Source: Lineus longissimus (taxonomy: Eukaryota; Nemertea; Pilidiophora; Heteronemertea; Lineidae). From it: 64,000 bases of DNA. Both the position numbers and the translations under genes were made by a program. The notes beneath the pieces are model-generated. The model saw only the letters and a program-made list of their open reading frames with translations, searched no databases and was not told the origin of the DNA. The stretch spans positions 10,223,431 to 10,287,430 of the forward strand of contig NC_088322.1 in NCBI RefSeq assembly GCF_910592395.1, read 5' to 3'. This document shows, piece after piece, positions 55,293-64,000 of the stretch. Within the stretch, counting starts at the first letter, position 1, and the number at the start of each line of letters is the position of its first letter.

Positions 55293-58200
55293 CTCTTCAT
55301 CATCTTCCAGTGAGTCAGAGGATGATGATCAAAAAGTCATTGCCATTGAAATACCTACAGTGGAAGCGCCAAAGGCAGATATTGAATTTAGACCAGAATC
55401 CCCAGAAGTTGGTGTTGACATTAACCTCGATAGGCCAGATGTTGGAAAGCCAAAGGGCAAAGGAAAATTCAAATTGCCTCAATTTTCAATGCCTAAGCCT
55501 CACTGGAAGAAGGGTGAGAAACCAGATGTGGATGTGGATGTTAAACCACCTGGATTTGAAGGTGAAATAGTCCTTGCTAGGCGACCAAGCAAATCATCAT
55601 CATCTAGCTCATCATCATCTTCAAGTGAATCTGAGGATGAGGGAAAGAAGGTCATTGAATTGCCCTCAGTGGAGAAACCAAAATTGGACATCGAACTCAA
55701 AACAGAGAAGCCTCCACCTATTGGGATGACCTTGGAAATCAAACGACCCGATCATGAATCCAGTGAGTCTTCAACAAGTGAAAGTGAAGATGATGAAAAG
55801 AAGAAAAAAGACAAGAAGGGATTCAAATTTCCAAAGTTTTCAATGCCAAAGCCTCACTTTAAAAAGAAAGGGCAATATGATATCAATGATTTTGATGCTG
55901 AAGTAAAAGGAGACATTGATCTTCCATCCGATTCTGACAAGGAGCTGGAGATTATAGCAGCAGTTGAGGTTCCAACAGTTGAAGCTTCACCGAAGTTTGA
56001 CATTGATTCGGAACCAGCAGGTGTTGACCTTGACTTTGACAAGCCCGAGACACCTGTGGTTGACATAAATGTTGACCTGGACAAACCCAAAGGCAAAGGC
56101 AAGTTCAAACTGCCCGCTTTCTCCATTCCTAAACCGAAATGGAAAAAGGGTGAGAAACCTGAGGTTGACGGCGAAGTGAAGCCACCTGGGTTTGAAGGTG
56201 AATTCGTCCTTGAAAGGAGATCTAGCAAACCATCTTCATCTTCATCTTCTCCTTCTTCCTCATCTTCCTCTTCTAGTGAATCGGAGGAAGAACCAAAACA
56301 GATTGTAGCCATTGAAGTACCAGTGGTGGAGGCTCCTAAGGCAGGTTTCGAATTCGAACCTGAATCTCCTGAGATTGGGGTAGATATAGATTATGATAAG
56401 CCACATGTGGAGACACCAAAGGGCAGAGGCAAATTCAGAATGCCTGGATTTTCCATTCCGAAACTAAAATGGAAGAAGGGTGAGAAGCCTGAGGCTGATG
56501 GAGAAGTGAAGCCCCCTGGATTTGAAGGTGAATTCGTCCTTGAGAGGAGACCTAGCAAATCATCATCATCATCATCATCATCGTCATCTTCCTCTTCCTC
56601 CTCTTCTAGTGAATCGGAGGAAGAACCAGAAAAAATTGTAGCCATTGAAGTTCCAGTGGTGGAGGCTCCAAAAGTAGGTTTTGAATTTGAACCTGAATCC
56701 CCTGAGATTGGATTGAATATTGACGTAGATAAGCCGGATGTGGAGACGCCAAAGGGCAAAGGCAAATTCAAAATGCCTGGATTTTCCATTCCAAAACCAA
56801 AATGGAAAAAGGGTGAAAAACCAGAGGTTGATGGAGAAGTGCATCCCCCTGGGTTTGAGGGTGAATTCGTCCTTGAGAGGAGACCTAGCAAATCATCATC
56901 ATCATCATCATCGTCATCTTCCTCTTCCTCCTCTTCTAGTGAATCGGAGGAAGAACCAGAAAAGATTGTAGCCATTGGAGTGCCAGTGGTGGAGGCCCCA
57001 AAAGCAGGTTTTGAGCTGAAGGCAGAGGTTGATGGTGAGGTCGATTTGGATAAGCCAAAAGGGGAAGGGTTGAAACTACCAACATTCTCCTTACCAAAGT
57101 GGGGGAAAGGTGAGAAACCAAATGTAGATGGAGAAATAAAGGCTCCAGGAGAAATAGTCTTAGGCAGGCAACCTAGCAAATCGTCATCATCATCCAGCTC
57201 ATCATCGTCATCTTCAAGTGAATCTGAGGATGAAGAAAAAAAGGTTGTTGAAATACCCTCAGTGGAAAAACCAAAGTTGGACGTAGAAATCAAAACAGAG
57301 AAGCCCCAACCAAAAGGTGTGACCTTGGAGATCAAAAGGCCAGATCATGAATCCAGTGAGTCATCAAGTGAAAGCGAAGAGGAGAAGAAGAAGAAGAAAC
57401 CAAAGAAAGGATTCAAGTTTCCCAAGTTTTCATTGCCGCATTTCAAAAAGAAAGGAAAATATGACCTTCCTAGTATTGATGCTGATGTTGACTTGAAAGC
57501 TGGCAAAGACATTAGCCCAAATTTGTCTGACCCAGAACTAGAGATAGTTGCAGCAGTTGAAGTACCAACATTTAAGGCAGCACCTATGCTGGACTTGGAT
57601 CCAGAACCAGTTGGTCTTGAATGGGAACTTGAAAAACCAAAGATAAAGCCCCCTGAATTCGAGGGTGACCTGGTTATTGCTAAAGAACTAAGCAAGCCAT
57701 CATCCACCTCATCATCATCATCATCTTCCAGTGAGTCTGAAGAAGAAACGGACAAAATGATAACCGACCTTGAGGCCCCTCGGATAGATATAGAGTTAAA
57801 ACCTAAAGAAGTAGACGTTGGTATTGACGTTGATGCCGAAACACCTGATTTGTCAAAAGGAAAAGGAAAGTTTAAGATGCCTGGATTTAGCATTCCGAAA
57901 CCTCACTGGAAGAAGGATATCGATGTAGATGCAGAGGTCAGGAAGTCTAGTTCATCATCATCATCATCATCATCAAGCGAGTCTGATGATGATTTGAAGG
58001 TAATCAAACCAGAAATGGACATCAGTTTGGAGTTTCAGAAACCATCCAGGAAATCTTCAAGTTCTTCATCTAGTTCTTCCTCAGATAGTGATTCTCGAAA
58101 GCCAAAGAAACAGTTGTTTGAAGTAACACCGGGAGCAGGGGTCGAGTTGCCATCACCAAATTCACAGCTGGAATTGGATATGCCTGGGGCGTATTTTGGT

Positions 58201-61200
58201 GTTGCACAGCCATCTGCCGGTATTGAGTTGAGTCCAAAGTTGAAAAAACCATCACAGAAGTCTTCAACTTCCTCATCAAGTTCCTCTGATACAGAATCTG
58301 GAAAGCCTCAGAAGCAATTGTTTGAAGTAACACCTGAGGCAGGGGCAGAGCTCCCATCACCAAAAACTGACTTGAAATTCGAAATGCCTGCTGGGAAAAT
58401 TGATGTGGCAAAATCTCCACCCGGGATTGAACTGAGTCCTAAGAAGAAACCAAAAAGAAAGTCATTATCTTCATCTTCATCCTCTTCTAGCTCATCAGAT
58501 AGTGAAGATGAGAAGGCCAAGAAAGAGCTATTAGCTGAAATAAACTCATCTAACATACCAGAAGTTGAATTCGAACTACCCATGGCCAATATAGTGCTGC
58601 CTAAGCCCACTCCTGGTGTTGAACTACATTTGAAAAAGCCTTCAAAATCTGATTCGTCATCTTCCTCAAGTTCCAGTTCATCATCCAGTTCCAGTTCAGA
58701 TAGTGACGATGATAAGCCGAAGAAAGAATACTTTGCAACCGAGCCTAATGGGGGTGTTGATATCATGTCCCTTGAGATGCCGAGATACGAGGCCCCTGAT
58801 ATTTCGTTGAGTGCTAAAGCTCCGATTGAGGGGCAGCTGCATCGACGCTCAAGCACTAGCAGTGGTGCTAGCTCTCTTGGGTCACCCGATGGAGTTGTGG
58901 AAGGCAAGGAAGTGTACGCACCAGATGAGTTGGTGATCAAACCAGAAGCAGTCATTGACACTGAGGCTCCATTTAGTGTCAGCTTCGACTTGTCTGAGCC
59001 TAGCCTGCCCCTTAGTGGATATTTTTCAGCACCTGAATCATACTCTGTGAATGATATTTACGATGCTCTGGTGAGACAGAAAGGCTTCTTGGGAGGCCAT
59101 GGAATGAAAGTTAACATAAAGAACAGCCCTACATTCTACTCGACTCCTGTCCTATCAAAGTTGTCTGAACGCAGAGGATCGACGTCATCAGTATCGTCAA
59201 CATCATCGTCCTCGTCATCATCATCTTCATCTTCTTCTTCATCAAGTTCTTCTTCAAGCAGTCGTAAGAAGAAAAAAAAGAGGCCTTCAGTTCAGGCGTT
59301 TGAGAAGGTGGAGCTCCCAGGAGTTGGTGTAGATGGAGAGGTGCCCATCATTCAAGACTACAGAGATATGAAAGACAAGGGTGACTATGATGTCAACTTG
59401 GATTTTCCTGCCAACGATGTTGACAAAGAATTAGCATTACCAGTTGAAATAAGTCCTGAGGTTCCCCAGTTAAAGGAAGATGTCAATGCCAACATTGACA
59501 CCCCGGAAAAAAAGAAACCGAAGCAGGGCTTCTTTTCCAAGTTGAAGTTGGGTTTCAAGAACTTAGGCAAGTCTGACAAGGAAAAAGATAAAGCGGACAC
59601 AAAGTCGCCAGCTCTGAAGCCTAAAATCAAGAAACCTGGGTCCAACAGCTCTGATAGTGATAGTGATGGTGAAGCAAGAGTAAAAGCATCATTGCCTAAA
59701 GTTCAAGGCAGTGGAGATGTAGGTGTAGAAGAGGAGATAATAGCCCCGAGTGCCACCATGGAAGTTCATGCTTCAGCCCCCGGGTTGGTTACCAGTGGAA
59801 AGTGGGAAGCTAAGGACCACGAAGTTTCAGCATCACCTGGGGTGATGGGCAAGATGAAGTCTGGTTTGAAGAAGTTAGGGCGGCCACATAGTGGTTCCTT
59901 TGATGTTCCGCATGCTCATTTAAGTGCGGAGGTTAATGTAGACTTGAAGGGTTCAGACTCGAGCAGTGACTCTGATGAGGAGGGCCGTAAGAAGGGCAAG
60001 GAAACATGCAAACCATACAAGGAAGAAGGCCACTCAGATTCCAGTGACTCTGATGATGACAAAGTGCAGTTAAGGAAAACCTTGCATGCTTCAAACCAAC
60101 CGAGATCTGTATCGATGTCTCCTGCTGCTACTCTTGATAGAGACAAGTCCAAGGATAAACGCAGCTCCAAGCCTCAGGGGCGTGAAAGAGCTGCAACCCT
60201 TCCTACGAACATACTCTATGGCGCTAAGACAAAGCTTGGGAAAGCAAAATCATTGGATACAGTCGACCACAAAAATCCTAAAGCAATGAGTTCTAAGTTT
60301 AAGTCTCCATTCAAGAAGATTGGAAAAAGATTGAGCGCATCTTACGATCTTCAGCACAGCTTTGATTCAGATGAGCCTGTGACGTTGCTTAGTTCTATAC
60401 CTTTGCCATCAGGTTCGATAAAGTACGATGCACCTCCAACGCCTGGTCGACTGTCATCTTGGGAACCTGGTGAAACAGGCAAATTTGACAGGGAATACCC
60501 CTACTCGGATGAAGAGCAACCACCTCCTCGTGTCAATCGGAGAAATTTTAACCAGAATGCATCTCTCTCTGATAGTGAAGAATACTATATACCACAGAGG
60601 AGACCGTCTAATCTTGTCAGTTATGGGGATGAAGATACTGTGTCCATATCAGCGACGACCGGGCATTTTTTATCGTTTAGATCTCTAGGAAGTCTTCTGC
60701 AGGGTGTTGGTTCATTCCATCCTGCAGCAGACTATCTAGAGAGGAGTCACAATACAACGAAGAATACAGGCGACAGACCAAGGAAGAAGAGATTAAAAAA
60801 GCGGGCACGGAAATCAAGGAAGCGTGAGAAGCCCACAGAGGGATCCATCCAATGCCAAACACAGGATTTTCTACTGAGAGAGAATCCTGCAATGGCTGTG
60901 GATTCCCCAGTGGAGTTCTCAGAAGGTTCAGTACAGAAACAGCCACTCTCTCCAACCAGCATCAGGGGCAAACTGCATACCGGAGCAATTGTTTTACCCC
61001 CAGGAAAACTAGCTCATTATGAGAGTGGCTCTGATTCAGGATCCTTTGTGGATTCACCTGGTCAGTATGATGGTTCTGTTGATGGCTTCCCGAATCCCAC
61101 AAATGGAAGTGATACGGACACTCTTACCGACATGCGTTCAATCTCGTCAGCATTTTCGTACGATGATTTCCTCTCTGTCAATCCCTGGGAAGACACACAG

Positions 61201-62770
61201 CGGTCACGCCTTCGTGTTAATCCTGGAGGCAATGTCACTTACTGCTTTCGATCAGATGCATCAGACTCGGGGCTCACAGGAGATGATGATGAAGACACCA
61301 TTGTCCCTGATGTCACAGACGGCATGGAGAGTGATGAGGCTATCATCTTCTTTGATGAAGACACCGAATCCGTCCAAGGTTTGGACGAGCTTTCATTCAT
61401 TGAGAAACACTGCAGGGAAGCAGATGAAATCTCCCTGACAAACTCGATTGATGATAACTTCTTTATGCACCAATACGGCTACAAACCGAAGGTCGGAGCG
61501 CCAAAGAGTATACAATCGCCTTATAAAGTTGTTTTCCCTGTCAAACACGAGGGAGATACTTTACTTTTCAAGTCAGGGCGGTTGTCATTTTTAACCGGTG
61601 ATCGAGGGGAGTTGGGTTTCCATCCTATGAACCAACCACACACCTCTAAAGCGCCAGCTCTAGAGACTATTGAGGAAGCAAAGGAGAAGCCTCACAAGAG
61701 GAGGGGGATCAAGTTGGGGAAGCTGAAATTGAAAAAGAAAGATGCGAAGCCAAAGAAGAAGAAGGATGCTGCTGAGGAAACTCACGATACGTCATCACAG
61801 ATTGTGCCGTATGACCCTGACCACGAGGTGGAGCCACTCGCTATATATCCTGAACACCCCATGCCGCTGCAGTATCCTGTCTTTGGAGTTCAGACAATTT
61901 ATACGCCATATATGCTTGATGTGCGACATTTAGAGTCTGAGGGGAGATGCAGCATAACTGTCAGCTCAATCCCAGACTCGCATATCTCTTCAGACGATTC
62001 TCCTCTACCATCACCCCTGACCTCCATTGCACCATATTCTCACCCCTACTCAGGTTCCCCCGCTCCAATAGCCCTCCATACGAGGACTTGCGACACATTC
62101 TTAAACCCTTCAACCCTCGCCGACAACACAAGTGCTGAGGAAATGTGCTTTGTCGGGCCGAATGATACTGGCTTTGACGATAGCGCAAGTTCGCAGTCAG
62201 AACCCAATGTCCTTGGTAGAGACTTTGCCCTTTGCAGTCAATTAGACACTGACAATGACACTGACAGCTCAGATGAGTTCAAAATAGAGACTTGTACCGA
62301 CCCCGACACTGGTTGTCAGACTGAAGCATCTGATAGTAGTATTCTAGAAGAGTGCCTGAACACGATGCAGAAATTCAAAAGAAAGGATTCAATGAAAAGG
62401 AATAGAAGAGTCATCCCTAAATTGAAGAAAAGTGAACCCGGACAGGAACTTCTCAATTATGTGGACTTTCCTGAATATGACGTTTTCAGTCTGATCGGTT
62501 CGCCGGTGTGTTTTCTGTGTACGCTAACCAATACAACGGTGCCAGAGCTGTGTAACGTGGCGTTCAGCATATCCATACCGCAGTCTCGTCCCGGGGCGTG
62601 TGTTCAGTGGCTGTTCGATGACAAAGTGCTCACAGAGGATGCTAAACACAAAATGTGCATGCATGATAATCGTCACGTTTTGATTGTGCGAAAAGTGACC
62701 CACCTGGATGACGGGCAGTACAAGTGCACCTGTGGTGACTGGGAAAAGTCGGCATATCTTCATGTTGTAC
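47387..62770 (+). CDS. Exon 28: giant 15.4-kb exon, AHNAK-like Ser-rich super-repeats plus Ig domain 16
   Basis: Acceptor ACATTCCAG|AA, donor TTGTAC|GTATGA, phase 1-1; one uninterrupted frame of 5,128 codons. In order: EFGIKLKK and a Ser tract; a diverged Ser/Lys region (to 48750); eight 302-307-aa super-repeats (48751-56073); four shorter units (56074-57170); decaying units with Ser tracts (to about 58900); a near-pure run of more than 20 Ser ending in RKKKKKR (about 59190-59280); three basic KLG motifs (59520-60330); an Arg/Lys cluster (60774-60831); a unique acidic region with many Ser-Asp pairs; and an I-set Ig domain from about 62440 (Trp in CVQWLFDDK, F strand DDGQYKCTCGD). The KFxxPxFSxPKPxWKKG modules resemble AHNAK and periaxin repeats, proteins also encoded by one giant exon. 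Homology versus convergence is not decided. Likely disordered scaffold, heavily phosphorylated. Confidence 0.9.
48751..56073 (+). repeat. Eight-copy ~918-bp higher-order coding repeat
   Basis: Units start at the DLDKPKGKG codons at 48751, 49672, 50590, 51508, 52423, 53332, 54247 and 55153, with lengths 921, 918, 918, 915, 909, 915, 906 and 921 bp. Each unit contains three ~100-aa submodules, each with one FSxPKPH(W/F)KKG core: KFKLPTFSVPKPHWKKGEKP, KFKLPQFSMPKPHWKKGEKP and KFPKFSMPKPHFKKKGQY. These are separated by Ser tracts ending SESEDDD, SESEDEGKK and SSTSESEDDEKKKK. Length differences between units are mostly (TCA)n codon-number changes in the Ser tracts. Unit 1 is the most diverged; units 2-8 are nearly identical at the nucleotide level. 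Confidence 0.94.
56074..57170 (+). repeat. Shorter AHNAK-like coding units (~300-336 bp)
   Basis: Modules at about 56092, 56416, 56752 and 57053 read KFKLPAFSIPKPKWKKGEKP, KFRMPGFSIPKLKWKKGEKP, KFKMPGFSIPKPKWKKGEKP and LKLPTFSLPKWGKGEKP. Each is followed (except as decayed in the last) by PPGFEGEFVLERRPSK and a Ser tract ending SESEEEPE. They look like single-submodule relatives of the upstream super-repeat. Confidence 0.88.
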
Positions 62771-63415
62771 GTATGACTAATCGAAACAGTTTCACCCTAA
62801 ATAGAACTGAAGCTGTGGTACATCATCTGTAGGTGATGTATCACGGCCTTGGTTCATTTTAGGATGAATGATTCTGTAAACCTTTGGATGACAGCTGCCG
62901 TGGTCACTACATAATAAGGAACATAATAGTCGAACTTCTTTTTCAATTTAATTTTTTTAAAGTTTTCTATTTATTTATTTAATGCATGGAGCACTAATTT
63001 GCTCGAATGTCTTTTCTGCATGAACGTTGTCAAGTGTTATGTAGTGACCAACCTGTTCTGTTTAAGTTTAGTTATAGCTTCTTTGATTTGTTTGTGTGCC
63101 TTATAACAAAGATAGAGCTTTGCCAATGTTTGAAGTAATGCTTTGTTTTGAGATTAACCTTAGCATATATCCTGCTACCGTAATTAGTTTGCGATGATAA
63201 GCTTTTTAATTTTCATATTTTATGTTCTAGTTATGTTCTGACATATAATTTTACCAAAATAATTCATTAACATTATGATTAGAGCAATAACCTTATTTGC
63301 ATGATAAAGGTTCACTCAGTTTGACAGACAAAAGGCCACATTATTCATTTCATGAAATTTCCCAACTTTAAGTTTCTCGCCTTCTCACCAGACTCTTCCA
63401 TCGCTCTCATTACAG
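62771..63415 (+). other. Intron 28 (645 bp)
   Basis: GTATGA donor, CATTACAG acceptor; AT-rich, nothing else recognised. The reading frame of exon 28 would meet a stop at 62830 if this intron were retained, giving a C-terminus shortly after Ig 16. Confidence 0.75.
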
Positions 63416-63676
63416 TTGCCGACTTCCTCTCACCCCTGAAAGACCAGCGGTGCATGGAGGGAGAAACTGCCACATTCAGGTGCGAGACTACCCACGCGGG
63501 TAAGAAGGTCACATGGCTCAAAGACGGCATTGAGATTAAACCCGACGAGCGCTTTGTCATCAAGGACACGGGCACTGAACACACACTGACGGTCAAGGAC
63601 ACTGTCTTGTACGACGACGCCACCTATACAGCGGTTCTGGGATCAAAACAAACTTCTGCAAAATTAGTTGTAGAAG
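63416..63676 (+). CDS. Exon 29: Ig domain 17
   Basis: Acceptor CATTACAG|TT, donor GAAG|GTAAGT, phase 1-1 (261 nt). Complete I-set domain: ADFLSPLKDQRCMEGETA, FRCETTHAGKKVTWLKDGIE, HTLTVKDTVLYDDATYTAVL. It has the B-strand Cys and Trp and lacks the F-strand Cys (YTAVL), closely resembling Ig modules of titin, obscurin and MyBP-C type proteins. The gene continues beyond it. Confidence 0.93.
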
Positions 63677-64000
63677 GTAAGTGGAGTTGTTTCATTTCAA
63701 GTCAAGCTTGCCTGAAAAGCCTGTAAATACATGTACATTGTTTTGTGTATAATGTACCGTTTTTTGGGCAAGCCTGGGTTGAATCACTCTTAAAATACTG
63801 CGACCTGTTCTGGCAAAACCAGTTTCATCCCAGATGTAGCTACTTCATTTAATAATGGACATTTTCTGCTTTTAGAGGGTGGAAACATACATTTTGTCTT
63901 TCACCAGTTAACTGTAACAATATTTTAGACCCCAATTTTGTGTTTGGATAAATTAACTGGTTTTGCAGAGTGCGGATCACAGTCTCAGAATTCTTGAACA
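63677..64000 (+). other. Intron 29 and possible exon 30 start at the window edge
   Basis: Non-coding sequence to about 63968. TTTTGCAG|AG at 63968 could be an acceptor, but in phase 1 it reads ECGSQSQNS and then a stop. Using the next AG (after 63970) gives VRITVSEFLN, open to the window end. The window is too short to decide, and there may be no exon here. Confidence 0.35.

Noticed and set aside
48751-56073. CRISPR array, because of regular direct repeats
   Set aside because: The repeats are ~918 bp, coding, contiguous and without short unique spacers.
47352-60170. Many minus-strand and alternative-frame open reading frames across exon 28 (Ser-Asp-rich, His runs)
   Set aside because: Shadows of the TCA/TCT and GAT/GAA-rich super-repeat. 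They recur with exactly the repeat spacing.

Overview
The window is eukaryotic (metazoan) nuclear DNA. It carries an interior piece of one giant plus-strand, titin-like muscle gene. The evidence is intron/exon structure with GT-AG boundaries, 17 intracellular I-set immunoglobulin (Ig) domains, PEVK-like Lys/Glu/Pro/Val repeats and very long repetitive exons. I joined 29 exons (31,963 nt, about 10,650 codons) whose intron phases all agree and leave one unbroken frame. Neither the start codon nor a secure stop codon is in the window, and no kinase or fibronectin-III domain is seen. The species cannot be fixed from the sequence; an invertebrate (non-vertebrate deuterostome or lophotrochozoan) is most plausible because the exon content is unlike vertebrate titin.

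Layout: (1) 1-10293, two long PEVK-like exons built from 45-aa units (type A) and 57-aa units (type B), separated by an intron that is itself duplicated after the second exon. (2) 12555-16933, small linker exons, two of which carry DFRxxL actin-binding-type motifs as in the myosin light chain kinase family, followed by the first Ig domains. (3) 16934-31229, two very long introns (8.4 and 5.6 kb) around a single Ig exon; they hold repeats, hairpins, a tRNA-like SINE fragment and clusters of transcription-factor-like sites, but no other gene that I can support. (4) 31230-40674, a run of Ig exons, many splitting an Ig domain at or near its conserved Trp. (5) 42729-62770, a 3.1-kb Ser/Asp/Glu-rich exon, a 69-nt exon and a single 15.4-kb exon. 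The last encodes eight near-identical ~306-aa super-repeats made of AHNAK/periaxin-like 'KFxxPxFSxPKPxWKKG' modules alternating with poly-Ser-acidic tracts, then a unique basic/acidic region and an Ig domain. (6) 63416-63676, a further Ig exon.

Inferred working model: the PEVK-like arrays and the Ser-rich super-repeats are long disordered, charge-patterned spring or scaffold segments between Ig chains of a sarcomeric or cytoskeletal filament, with actin contact through DFRxxL and with length or charge tunable by cassette splicing (the giant exons are all phase 1-1) and by phosphorylation of the Ser-acidic tracts. The least familiar element is the AHNAK-like phosphoserine super-repeat domain inside an Ig-domain giant protein.
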